Source of the DNA: FACHB-T130 sp042747725
GTDB taxonomy: Bacteria; Cyanobacteriota; Cyanobacteriia; Cyanobacteriales; FACHB-T130
Direction of reading: 5' to 3'
Assembly: GCF_042747725.1 (NCBI RefSeq)
Contig: NZ_JBHZGO010000101.1
Span: 248,001 to 312,000, forward strand
Length of the DNA stretch: 64,000 nt
A program made the translations under genes and the position numbers. Numbering within the stretch: the stretch's first letter is position 1; every line of letters starts with the position of its first letter. The notes below the pieces were generated by a model that saw nothing but the letters and a program-made list of their open reading frames with translations, was not told where the DNA came from and did not search any database. This document shows positions 35,216 to 43,958 of the stretch, piece after piece.

Positions 35216-36520
35216 TTACCCGACTCGTACATCTGTTTCTTCTATCTCTCGATTTAACTCTGTAGCGTCTAAAGGTTCGGATGTGGTTGCTTCCTTTTCA
35301 CCAGGGCCAATATATCTCTCCAGTAGCATTAATAACTCACTTTCTCCAAAAGGCTTGGTTAGGTAGTCGGTTGCGCCTACCATCCTGGCTCTGACCCGAT
35401 CGATAAATCCATCTTTGCCAGTCAGCATGATGATGGGGGTCTGCCGAAAAGCAGTTGATTTCCGGAGCATGGCACAAATCTCATAACCTTCGAGGTCGGG
35501 CATGGCAATATCACAAAGAATCAAGTCGGGTTTGAGTTGGAAGACGAGACTTAGTGCTTTGAGAGGATTGCTAATCGCGGTTGCCTCATAACCTTGTGGG
35601 TTTAGGATATATTCGACGGCTTTGCCGATGGCAACGTCATCATCAATACAGACAACGCGAGGAATTTTGTTGGCTTGGGTCGAACCGGATTCCAGATTAA
35701 TCCCGACGCGGCGACTGGCTGCTGTGTCGTCGCTGGTAAGAGTTTGGAGTTGCACCCAACCTTGTTGTACATAGGGATAAATTGCTCTGGCGACGGTTAA
35801 GACGTCACGATTCAGATATCGGGCTAGCTGCCGCAGGGAGGTTTTTCCATCTAGCTGGCGCTCTAGGGTTTTAAAAGCATTTTCTGGCAGGGCGGCGCGT
35901 AAAGAAACTGCATCGGCAATGACTGGGCAGTGATTGGGAGATTGGATGTGGGGATGAAATTGTTTCCACTCCTGCACCTGCTTCATGATCTTGGCGACGA
36001 GGGGGGCAATTTCTAGGGTAGTGAGTTGTGGTGCTAGGGCTGGGCCAATGTCGAAGATGAAGGAGCCTTGGTGAAGGCTGAGGAGGTCGAATAAGGTTTC
36101 ATGCACCATACTGCGGATGATGCTGCGCCCTTGAGCGGGTGTCAAGATATGATTTTCCAGCAGTGCCCACAGGTAGCCGTATTCGGGCGCATTGATGGCA
36201 TCAATTAATGGGACTTCCAGGGTGTTGAGGGTGGTGTTGGCTCGGTAACGGCGTAGGTAGTCGCGCAGGCGCAACAAACTGCCGGTTCCATCGCTAGCAT
36301 AGGCGATTTGTCCGTTGAGGAAGAAGACAAACCAGAACGGTCCCGGTTCTTTGAGTTTTGCTTCTCGGTAGGGGATGCTGGCACGTCGCGCCCCTACATT
36401 CTCCCCAGTCCCTTGAACTGGTGAACTGTATGCCTCCACGAATAATTCGCCTGTTCGCTGACCTAATTCGATCAGTTGCAGGATGCTGCGTATATCAATT
36501 TCATTTAACGTTCCCTGCAT
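35216..36520 (-). CDS. hmpA: PatA-like response regulator
   Basis: 434 residues. Residues about 1-175 form the PATAN/DUF4388 domain (GTLNEIDIRSILQLIELGQR, TGELFVE, and the FVFFLNGQIAYASDG strand). A middle helical region to about 280 is followed by the receiver domain at about 290-405, with phospho-acceptor Asp in LILCDIAMPDLEG and Lys in YLTKPFGESE. It resembles PixG/PilG/PatA, which pass chemosensory signals to pilus polarity. It is first of five co-directional genes. Residues about 38-50 (GENVGARRASIP) are encoded by a GTAGGGGCGCG-type dispersed repeat, seen elsewhere in this window only in spacers and remnants. Confidence 0.87.
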   Translation of the reverse strand: MQGTLNEIDIRSILQLIELGQRTGELFVEAYSSPVQGTGENVGARRASIPYREAKLKEPGPFWFVFFLNGQIAYASDGTGSLLRLRDYLRRYRANTTLNTLEVPLIDAINAPEYGYLWALLENHILTPAQGRSIIRSMVHETLFDLLSLHQGSFIFDIGPALAPQLTTLEIAPLVAKIMKQVQEWKQFHPHIQSPNHCPVIADAVSLRAALPENAFKTLERQLDGKTSLRQLARYLNRDVLTVARAIYPYVQQGWVQLQTLTSDDTAASRRVGINLESGSTQANKIPRVVCIDDDVAIGKAVEYILNPQGYEATAISNPLKALSLVFQLKPDLILCDIAMPDLEGYEICAMLRKSTAFRQTPIIMLTGKDGFIDRVRARMVGATDYLTKPFGESELLMLLERYIGPGEKEATTSEPLDATELNREIEETDVRVG

Positions 36521-37110
36521 GTAATGAAAATGCGCTCCTAATAACCGTTTGAATCTGAGTTAATGTTGCATTTGTCAAGCTTTACGCGGTGCCTGCTATA
36601 AGAATCTTTACAGTTAGGTAGTTTTTCTTTGAGTAAAGGATGGAGCCAGATAATACAGTACCAGGGAAAGAGATTCTGGCGAAGGCGCAATCTTAGCTGG
36701 CGGGAGTCAAACCGCTGCAAGTTATTTGTTCGGTTGCTTTTGCCTGGGTTCAACTAGAAATGGAACTAGCCGAGAATTGTCTGTGGAAGGATTGCCTAGG
36801 ATTCAAGTTAAATATTAAATAAGAAAGAAATCGAAACATATTTAGTTTAATTTAAGACTTGACGTGGCTGCCAACACGGGCTAAATTACGGAGTCTTCAG
36901 GGAGAAACTGACCAAAGGGCGATCGCGTTTTAGATTGGGGTGTGAATTCAAGGGTACACGCGCCTCGTGGGTCGGCACTCCCACAACAAGGTCTGAAAAG
37001 GTTAGGATCTTTCTGGTATGAGCCTGGGCGAGAATTATGGCGGCATGGCTCTGGTGGGACCAGAGATCGGTCAACAAGCGGGCACAAGATACATCAAGAG
37101 GACCATCAGC
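36521..37110. promoter_or_regulatory. shared upstream region of the hmpA-E operon and hmpF
   Basis: 590 bp between two divergent genes of one pathway. No convincing ORF lies here, apart from an 18-codon plus-strand frame from about 36639. Promoters of both units must lie in this region. Related loci are activated by an alternative sigma factor during hormogonium development, but I cannot name a binding site here. AT-rich segments at 36811-36855 are candidates. Confidence 0.45.
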
Positions 37111-38868
37111 GTGCTGTATCTAGCAGAAGTACAAAAAAAGAGTGGCGGTGTTTTTGGTGGTGGCAAGGCCGAACTCAAACTGCTGGCTTGTCAGCAGAAT
37201 GACCAGAGTTGGCGTGCTGTGTCTGATGAAGTGATTTCCGCTCCGGAAGAAGCCAATAACTTTAATGGTGGCGTCTTGGTGCTGGTTGAGCTAAGCGGGA
37301 ATCGGCAAGTGCAGCGTCCGCCGACAGAGGCGGGGCGTCAGTTGGTGAATATTTTGCAAAATTTCTCTCGCCAACTGGAAAAGTCGAAAACTCAGGAAGA
37401 AGAAATTGAACAGTGGAAGCAGTCGCTGACTTATCAGAGTCAGGAGTTGAACCGGCGCGAGATGGAAATGGAAGCGCGGGTGGAACAGCTGCAACAGTTG
37501 GAGGAAGACTTTGAACGGTTGGAGGCGCAACGTCAAGAAATTGACAGTGCGCGGGAGGAAATCGAGCGACTGCAAGAAGAGTGCGATCGCAACCGCCAAG
37601 AAATGGAGGGAGCGTGGGAACACTTACGGGGCGAGCAGCGACGCTTGGAGGAGCGACAGGCGGAGTTCCAGCAGGGAACGGTATTAGATGAGGAGCAAGG
37701 TCAAAAGATTCGGGAATTGCTGGATCGTTTAGCGGGAGCGATCGCTCCCACGGAAGCAGTGCGAGAACAACTGAATCTGGCTTTTGAAATTGTCAACGGA
37801 CAGCAGGGAAACCTCGACCAGGACAGGCAAAATCTGGATCAACAACGCAATATTGCCCAACACAAGCAAGCGGAAGTAGACCAGCAAACTCAGGAACTGC
37901 AAAGGCGCACGGAGGAATTAAAGCAAGCCCAAGAGGCTCTGGAAAAGGTGCGTTTAGAGCGGATGGTGCTGCAAAATTCCCTGGAGATCAAGCAGGAGTA
38001 CGCTCAGATGCAGAGTCTCCAGTTGCGAAACCAGGAGGAGCTGTACGAGCAACTTCACCGTCTGGCAACGACTTCAACGGGTGTCAAGATTAGCCAAAAG
38101 GTCGATCTGGAAGCGCTGGAGAAAATGTCGCTAGGCGAGCTGCAAGAAACCGTGCAAAATCTTCAGCAAGATTTGGAAAAAGTGGTGCGCTTTGTCAATG
38201 ACCAGGAAGAAGAGTTGACCTTGCAGCGCCAGATGGTTGAGGAATTGCAGACGAAGATCGATCGAGCCAGCGAGTATGACCGCCTCAGTTTGGAAAATGA
38301 GCTGGCAGAGGAGCAGGATTGCTACCAAATGCTGGATGAAACGCTGGTGGGTCAACGCATATCTCTGCGGGAGCGAGAAGAAGTTTTAAATCAACACTCG
38401 CGGGTGCTGCGGCGACGGCAAGGAATTGCGGACAATGAAGGGCAGGACAATCAAAAGATTGACTTGGGGCCGGTTCTGACTCAGTTGGAGGGACAACGAC
38501 AACAACAGGCAGAGGAACTGCAAAAGCTGGAAAGCCAGATTGAGCAGATGCGGATGAGCATTCAGCAAGCTCAAGGCATGATTGACCATCAAGCTGGCGA
38601 ACAGGAGCAAGAGCGCCACCAGATCAAGCAGCTAGAGCAGAAATTGCAGGAAATGAGGGCGGCGGCAGCGGAACTCGTAGGCAAGGTGAATTCCTATGAG
38701 GAAACGCTACAGCCAATGCAGGAGCGCCTGAATGAGATGCGGCAGAAGTTGGAGGCGATCGCGGGGACGTTGGCTCAGGTTCAGGAAACGGGTGACTATC
38801 AGCTGCAATCAATTACGGAGATGCGGCAAGTTCTCCTGAGTTTGATGAATGGTCAGCATGAGAATTAA
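37111..38868 (+). CDS. hmpF: coiled-coil pilus motility/taxis protein HmpF
   Basis: 585 residues from the GTG at 37111, chosen because an AGAGGA Shine-Dalgarno precedes it by 8 bases and family members begin with a LYLAEVQK-type strand at this point. In-frame codons to 37018 look like a leader. The N-terminal 90 residues are a small beta domain (VLYLAEVQKKSGGVFGGGKA, LKLLACQ). From about 100 to the end it is one long Gln/Glu-rich coiled coil (EQLQQLEEDFERLEAQRQEI). HmpF localises to cell poles and is needed for hormogonium gliding in Nostoc. It is divergent from hmpA-E, with a 590-bp intergenic region likely to hold both promoters. Confidence 0.85.
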   Translation: MLYLAEVQKKSGGVFGGGKAELKLLACQQNDQSWRAVSDEVISAPEEANNFNGGVLVLVELSGNRQVQRPPTEAGRQLVNILQNFSRQLEKSKTQEEEIEQWKQSLTYQSQELNRREMEMEARVEQLQQLEEDFERLEAQRQEIDSAREEIERLQEECDRNRQEMEGAWEHLRGEQRRLEERQAEFQQGTVLDEEQGQKIRELLDRLAGAIAPTEAVREQLNLAFEIVNGQQGNLDQDRQNLDQQRNIAQHKQAEVDQQTQELQRRTEELKQAQEALEKVRLERMVLQNSLEIKQEYAQMQSLQLRNQEELYEQLHRLATTSTGVKISQKVDLEALEKMSLGELQETVQNLQQDLEKVVRFVNDQEEELTLQRQMVEELQTKIDRASEYDRLSLENELAEEQDCYQMLDETLVGQRISLREREEVLNQHSRVLRRRQGIADNEGQDNQKIDLGPVLTQLEGQRQQQAEELQKLESQIEQMRMSIQQAQGMIDHQAGEQEQERHQIKQLEQKLQEMRAAAAELVGKVNSYEETLQPMQERLNEMRQKLEAIAGTLAQVQETGDYQLQSITEMRQVLLSLMNGQHEN

Positions 38869-38922
38869 AAATTAAAAATTAAAAATTAAAAATGAGTGAT
38901 TCTTAATTTTTAATTTTTAATT
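38867..38922. repeat. AATTAAAAATT repeat hairpin, copy 3
   Basis: Four tandem AATTAAAAATT-type units starting at the hmpF stop codon face TTAATTTTTAATTTTTAATT reading into the tilS stop codon. Because the flanking genes converge, this copy can act as a two-way terminator. Confidence 0.65.
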
Positions 38923-39956
38923 GAAATCCAAGCTCCATCTACTTGTGCGATCGCGCCGCCAGGAAAGGGATCGGTTTGAGAGCGGTTGGAAGCTGTAATT
39001 AAGGCAGTCAGCTTTTCGATTTGCTCGAAACTGGGGGCAATTGGTAGAACTGAAGCGAGAAAGTGTCGCATGACGCGACGTTGCAGGGCAAGGGGGGCTT
39101 GACGCAATACGAGGCGATTGAGTCTTTTGTCAGTGCTGAGTGCTGTAGGGGCGGGGTTTTCCTGCCCATGCTGAGGGCTGAGTGGCGAGTCTTCGTTTTC
39201 TAGGGCTTGTTGCAGCAGCAGCTGGGCGGCTTCTTCGAGATATTCCACATCTGCCCGTAAAAGTTCCGCTGTCTTCGCCAGTGTTTGCTCAACTTTCGGG
39301 TTGAAGTGGGTTTGTAAGTAGGGCAGTAACTCTTGGCGGATGCGGTTACGGGCATACTTGAAGTCTTGATTGGTGGAATCTTCCCAAACGGGAATCTGAA
39401 ATTCTTGGCAAAATTGAGCGGTTTGTGCCCTGGTGACTTCTAGAAGAGGGCGCACCAGTTGCAGTATTGGACTCAGCGGACGCTGCCAGGTTAGGGCTTG
39501 TAATCCATCGGCACCACTGCCGCGCATCAGGTTATAGAGGAGGGTTTCGGCGCGATCGCTGGCGGTGTGACCTGTAACAATGTATAGGAAGTTGTTGTTT
39601 TGGGCGATCGCACTCAAGGCTTGATAACGCCACTGCCGCGCCGCTGCCTCTGAGGTGATAGATGGCATTTCTGGGGCTGTTTCCAAGTAATAAGGGACTT
39701 GCCAGGTTTTCGCCAACTGTTCCACATGGTTGGCATTTGCTTGGGAATCCGGACGCCAGCGATGATCGCAGTGAGCTATTCCTAACTGCCATCCCCACTT
39801 TGGCTGCAAATCCAGCAGTAATTTGATTAAGCAGAGGGAATCTTGTCCCCCGGAGACGGCAACTAATAGCGGCTGGTTTCGCGGTAAGAGATGGCGATCG
39901 CGTAAAATTCGATGCAATTGGGCATGGAGAGGCGTCCAAGTGGGGCGGTTTGGCAT
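38910..39956 (-). CDS. tilS: tRNA(Ile)-lysidine synthetase
   Basis: 348 residues. TilS converts the wobble C of tRNA-Ile(CAU) to lysidine, which is essential for reading AUA. The N-terminal PP-loop ATPase motif is SGGQDS (residues 35-40). The family motifs IAHCDHRWRPDSQAN, IVTGHTASDRAETLLYNLMR, GSGADGLQAL and WEDSTNQDFKYARNRIR follow. The C-terminal helical part is short, as in other cyanobacteria. An inserted stretch at about residues 251-278 (SPLSPQHGQENPAPTALS) is encoded by GTGCTGAGTG and GTAGGGGCGGGG repeats. The gene is convergent with hmpF. Confidence 0.93.
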   Translation of the reverse strand: MPNRPTWTPLHAQLHRILRDRHLLPRNQPLLVAVSGGQDSLCLIKLLLDLQPKWGWQLGIAHCDHRWRPDSQANANHVEQLAKTWQVPYYLETAPEMPSITSEAAARQWRYQALSAIAQNNNFLYIVTGHTASDRAETLLYNLMRGSGADGLQALTWQRPLSPILQLVRPLLEVTRAQTAQFCQEFQIPVWEDSTNQDFKYARNRIRQELLPYLQTHFNPKVEQTLAKTAELLRADVEYLEEAAQLLLQQALENEDSPLSPQHGQENPAPTALSTDKRLNRLVLRQAPLALQRRVMRHFLASVLPIAPSFEQIEKLTALITASNRSQTDPFPGGAIAQVDGAWISIKN

Positions 39957-39990
39957 TTATATCTCGCAATTGGAATGCACCAGCTCTTTC

Positions 39991-41076
39991 CTAGCCCCCC
40001 TTTTTAAGGGGGTTGGGGGGATCTCCATCTGTGCGATCGCTCGGTCGATAAACGTCACCAGGAGAGTGGTCGGGATTAATCTCAATCACCAAATCTACCC
40101 TCCGGGGATTTCTAGTCAGCGGTTTGATAAATAACTCTGGGTGGAGCGATTTCCAGAAATACTTGACAAATTCATCAATTTCTGAATCTTTCATTCCCGA
40201 TCTACCAGCGGCAATCATGTCGTGTTCTGCCTGCCGTCGCCACTGCCCAGACAGACGATAGTCAACGGGATACAGCAACATCAACCGATCTAAGCGTTCC
40301 CACAGAGGTAAATAGTCCTGCAATCGGGCATTCATATCACGAGCAAACGTTCGCTCAGCGGCGGTTAGAATCGGCGGTGGTGCGTTGTCAAAGGCAGCGG
40401 GGTCTATGGGACGGACGCCGACAAACCACCCTTCAAACAGGATGATATCGATGTCTTGGACAATTTCTGGCTGCGTCCTATCACCGGCACCTTCCCAGGC
40501 AGATTTATCAAAGCGGGGGACTTGAATCGGTTGTCCGGATGGCTGACGCAGACAGTCCAAAACGTCTAAACCCAACTGAATATCGTGGGTTCCGGGTGGC
40601 CCGCGCTTTCTTAAACGGGGATCTTGCTTTCTTAAGGCGAGGCGATCGCTATAGGTTTTGTACAGGTCATCCAGGGATAGGCTGAGTGTCGAGTTTCCCA
40701 GGTGTCTGAGAATTAAAATGAGGACGGCTGCGAGGGTCGTTTTGCCAGTTCCCTGCACCCCTAAAATTCCCTGGATGAGGGGGCGTCCTAACTGTTGCCG
40801 ATCCTGCGCTAGCTTTGTGGCTAGGGGAAGCCAGAGGTTCCAGAGAGTTTCTATGAGGGCTGCGGACTGTAGACTAAGGACTGAGGAAAGATGGGGATAG
40901 ACCCAGAGGAATAGATGCGATCGCTTGCGGATGACTTCCTCCACATTGGCTGGTGTGATGCCAAAAGCTTTCGCCCGCAAGTCATCTGCTAGCGCCTGTG
41001 TTGCCAAATGTTCCAACTGTGCTGAAGTCGGCGTTTTTGTGGCGATCCAGTCATTAAAAATTTGGCTAAGATCCAT
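39991..41076 (-). CDS. glyK: D-glycerate 3-kinase, plant/cyanobacterial type
   Basis: 361 residues from the ATG overlapping the upstream stop. It phosphorylates D-glycerate to 3-phosphoglycerate, the last step of photorespiratory carbon recovery. The P-loop is GVQGTGKTTL near residue 109. Other family features are LSLDDLYKTYSDR, RGPPGTHDIQLG, VPRFDKSAWEG, and the Walker-B-like IILFEGWFVGVRP. The final ten residues or so (DPPNPLKKGG) come from an inverted-repeat element, ATCCCCCCAACCCCC with its mirror, that supplies the stop codon, so the native C-terminus has been replaced or extended. It is translationally coupled to the DUF565 gene. Confidence 0.9.
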   Translation of the reverse strand: MDLSQIFNDWIATKTPTSAQLEHLATQALADDLRAKAFGITPANVEEVIRKRSHLFLWVYPHLSSVLSLQSAALIETLWNLWLPLATKLAQDRQQLGRPLIQGILGVQGTGKTTLAAVLILILRHLGNSTLSLSLDDLYKTYSDRLALRKQDPRLRKRGPPGTHDIQLGLDVLDCLRQPSGQPIQVPRFDKSAWEGAGDRTQPEIVQDIDIILFEGWFVGVRPIDPAAFDNAPPPILTAAERTFARDMNARLQDYLPLWERLDRLMLLYPVDYRLSGQWRRQAEHDMIAAGRSGMKDSEIDEFVKYFWKSLHPELFIKPLTRNPRRVDLVIEINPDHSPGDVYRPSDRTDGDPPNPLKKGG

Positions 41077-41432
41077 CACGAACCAAGTTTAAAGGCTTCA
41101 ATAAATAAGCTGTAAGTCAGACCAATTTTCAGCGCATTCAACATCTCTGTCACTAATAAGCGGTTGGGAACGCCTTCACCCGTTGGCACAATTCGCCGGT
41201 TTCTGCCGTAAACCAACCGATTTACGGTTTCGGTGAAGAAAATTAAAAATCCAGCTGCAATCACATCCCAGTTGGCGGTTTGTCCCGCTGTGGTGGGAAT
41301 GGCGGTTCCCAGAAACACTCCTACTAATAGGCTCATGACCACTAGCGATATCCGTCGCCAGGGATTGCGAAACCATCGCCTCAGCTGTTGGCTGACAACA
41401 TCGAAGAGATTGTTGAGACGAGTCCTTTGCAT
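41076..41432 (-). CDS. ycf20: DUF565 (Ycf20-like) membrane protein
   Basis: 118 residues. It matches the Ycf20/DUF565 family of cyanobacteria and plastids. The basic start (LNNLFDVVSQQLRRWFRNPW) is followed by transmembrane segments at about 28-48 (ISLVVMSLLVGVFLGTAIP), 57-72 (VIAAGFLIFFTETVNRL) and a weaker one near the end. In algae Ycf20 proteins have been linked to non-photochemical quenching; the molecular role is unclear. Its stop overlaps the start of the glycerate kinase by one base (TGATG), which indicates coupled translation. Confidence 0.85.
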   Translation of the reverse strand: MQRTRLNNLFDVVSQQLRRWFRNPWRRISLVVMSLLVGVFLGTAIPTTAGQTANWDVIAAGFLIFFTETVNRLVYGRNRRIVPTGEGVPNRLLVTEMLNALKIGLTYSLFIEAFKLGS

Positions 41433-41568
41433 CGTTGAGGCTGACTCCGAAGTAATGTCCTGCTTTCCAAAAGCTTTTTTTAATTATCGGATGCTCTTAC
41501 CACCTCGTCGATTGGGGAGTTTTATTAAAGGCTGAGGAGGAGCTAAGAGCGATCGCTGCCACCTTAAT

Positions 41569-41615
41569 AAAGATTTGTGTTTCTAATATATAGATTTATT
41601 TAGAATAAAATCTTT
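41569..41615. other. AT-rich inverted repeat upstream of the first giant kinase
   Basis: AAAGATT at 41569-41575 and AATCTTT at 41609-41615 enclose TCTAA/TTAGA. This is an imperfect dyad in the 580-bp region between the divergent ycf20 and kinase genes. It could be a terminator or a binding site. The rest of that region holds no supported gene. Confidence 0.3.
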
Positions 41616-42012
41616 GTTTAAGACTCAGGGCATTCTCAATACAGAAGTTATTGTTCTCCTGTGCCAACCAGCAGACGCATAGCTCCGGCAAAGCTAATCT
41701 GAAGACGCCTCAAGATTGGAGCGATCGCGCGGCGACAATGCAGGAGTGAGCGCTACAATCTTCCTACGTCCAGCGTAGGTTTGCACTTCCTCCAAATAGA
41801 TTTTCTAATAGCGCGGAACTTACAAAACGCAACAACTCGCATACCATCTGTGAGATTTAAGGGTTGAATTGGGAATTATAGAAAGGAAGGTATAAATTCG
41901 CTCTGTGTCAATTCCCCGACAACTTATGCCGGAGAATGCCCTCAAAGGAAGTCTCCTGTCCTAGCATCTATCAACATCACACACGAATACTATACTTATC
42001 AAAATTCCGAAA

Positions 42013-43872
42013 ATGAGCATCAACCTAACGGGTTATCAACTTTTTCCCTTGCCCCTTCATGAAGGAGTCAAAACGGTTATTTATCGGGGTACCAGAGAGG
42101 CTGAACTAACATCTGTGAGTGTAAAAGCCCTTAAAGCCGAATATCCCACTCTTGAAGAAATTACTCGATTGAGACATGAATATAAAATTTTACTTCCTTT
42201 GGATATAGAAGGGGTTGTCAAATCCCTGGCATTAGAAAATTATAACAACGGTCTGGCGCTGGTATTAGAATATTTTGACGGAGAATCTCTTGAAAAATTT
42301 ATCACTCCTCCACTAAAAACTGATTTAAACCAATTTCTTCTTATTGCTATTCAGCTAGCAGATACCATTGCCGCCCTGCATAAGAACCAGATTATTCATA
42401 AAGATATTAAACCCCACAATATCCTGATCAACCCTAAAACTGGGCAAGTTAAAATTACAGATTTCAGCATTTCATCGCGTCTTTCCAGAGAAACTCAGAC
42501 ACAAGGCAATCCCAATTTACTAGAAGGCACCCTTGCCTATATGTCACCAGAACAAACAGGGAGAATGAATCGGTCAATTGACTACCGTACCGACTTTTAC
42601 TCCTTAGGCGTCACCTTTTATGAAATGTTGACGGGAAATTTACCTTTCTCCTCCACTGACCCTCTGGAACTCGTTCATTGTCATATTGCTAAACAACCTG
42701 CCTCTCCCAATCAACTCAATCCAGAAATCCCGGCATCAATTTCAGCGATTGTGATGAAATTATTATCTAAAAACGCTGAAGATAGATATCAAAGCGCCGA
42801 AGGATTAAAGGTAGATTTAGAAGAATGCCTCCTTCAATTGCAAACAAATGGCAAAATTGAATATTTCCTTCCAGGTCAGCGAGATAAATCTGGGCAATTG
42901 CTCATCCCCCAAAAACTGTATGGTCGTGAAACTGAAGTAACCACCCTAATGGATGCCTTTGACCGAGTCAGTGCTGGAACTACCGAGATGATGCTAGTTT
43001 CTGGTTATTCAGGCATCGGTAAATCTTGCTTGGTTCAGGAAGTTCATAAACCCGTTGTGCGCCAGCACGGATATTTTATTGCTGGTAAGTTTGACCAGTT
43101 TAAGCGAAATATTCCTTATACTGCTCTGATTCAAGCTTTTCAAGAATTAATCCGACAACTATTAACAGAAAATCAGGAACAAATAGCTGTTTGGAAAGAA
43201 AAGCTAGAAAATGCTTTGGGAGCGCAAGGTAAGATCGTTATTGATGTTATACCCGAAGTCGAACTAATTACTGGAGTTCAGCCAGAAGTTCCGCAACTAG
43301 AACCAAGTGAATCTCAAAATCGCTTCAACCGGGTGTTTCAACAGTTTATTCATGTCTTTACAAAGCAAGAACATCCGCTGGTTATTTTCTTAGATGACTT
43401 ACAGTGGGCAGATTCAGCTTCTTTAAAATTAATCCAACTGCTGATGACTGACCCCGACAGTCAATATCTGTTAATGATTGGAGCGTATCGAGATAACGAA
43501 GTTAGTCAAACTCATCCGTTGATGCTGACTTTGGACGAACTTCAAAAAATAGAGGCAGTTATAAATAATATCACCCTCCGTCCCTTGGATATTGGCAACG
43601 TCTATCAATTAGTAGCCGATACCCTTCAAGAAACCGAAAGATCCCAGGAAATCGCTGAGCTAGTTTTTAATAAAACTCAAGGTAATCCCTTCTTTTTAAC
43701 GCAACTGCTTCAGACGCTTTACTCTGAAAGTTTTTTGCATTTTGACTTCATTGAAAGTCGCTGGCTCTGGAATCTTGAGCAAATCCAAAGGATTGGGATT
43801 ACAGATTATAACGTCGTCGAACTTGTTGCCAGAAATATTCAAAAATTGTCGGAAAAACCCAGGAAGTCCTAA
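42013..43872 (+). CDS. Ser/Thr kinase-ATPase-histidine kinase, N-terminal half (frameshifted)
   Basis: 619 residues up to a premature stop. Residues about 1-270 are a Ser/Thr kinase domain: catalytic loop HKDIKPHN, a DFS in place of DFG, and the SPEQTGRMNRSIDYRTDFYS activation segment. Residues about 300-560 are an AAA_16-type ATPase with Walker A SGYSGIGKS and Walker B LVIFLDDLQWAD. The frame breaks at an A5 run (43853-43857). With one extra A it would continue without interruption into the ORF at 43959-47438, exactly as in the paralogue at 55254-62315. This family occurs in multicellular cyanobacteria as large signalling proteins. Whether the break is real or a sequencing error cannot be told here. 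Confidence 0.85.
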   Translation: MSINLTGYQLFPLPLHEGVKTVIYRGTREAELTSVSVKALKAEYPTLEEITRLRHEYKILLPLDIEGVVKSLALENYNNGLALVLEYFDGESLEKFITPPLKTDLNQFLLIAIQLADTIAALHKNQIIHKDIKPHNILINPKTGQVKITDFSISSRLSRETQTQGNPNLLEGTLAYMSPEQTGRMNRSIDYRTDFYSLGVTFYEMLTGNLPFSSTDPLELVHCHIAKQPASPNQLNPEIPASISAIVMKLLSKNAEDRYQSAEGLKVDLEECLLQLQTNGKIEYFLPGQRDKSGQLLIPQKLYGRETEVTTLMDAFDRVSAGTTEMMLVSGYSGIGKSCLVQEVHKPVVRQHGYFIAGKFDQFKRNIPYTALIQAFQELIRQLLTENQEQIAVWKEKLENALGAQGKIVIDVIPEVELITGVQPEVPQLEPSESQNRFNRVFQQFIHVFTKQEHPLVIFLDDLQWADSASLKLIQLLMTDPDSQYLLMIGAYRDNEVSQTHPLMLTLDELQKIEAVINNITLRPLDIGNVYQLVADTLQETERSQEIAELVFNKTQGNPFFLTQLLQTLYSESFLHFDFIESRWLWNLEQIQRIGITDYNVVELVARNIQKLSEKPRKS

Positions 43873-43958
43873 AATTAGCTGCTTGCATTGGGAACCAATT
43901 TACCTTAGAGGCTCTAGCCATTGTCAATGAGCAATCTTTAATCAATACTGCTGACGAT

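Noticed and set aside
23848..36520. Assignment of the chemosensory cluster as phototaxis pixGHIJL
   Set aside because: The gene order is the same, but the MCP has no GAF domains and hmpF is adjacent, which favours the Hmp/Pil motility system.
39128..39205. Possible frameshift in tilS
   Set aside because: The odd stretch is an in-frame repeat insertion, and the frame and motifs on both sides stay intact.
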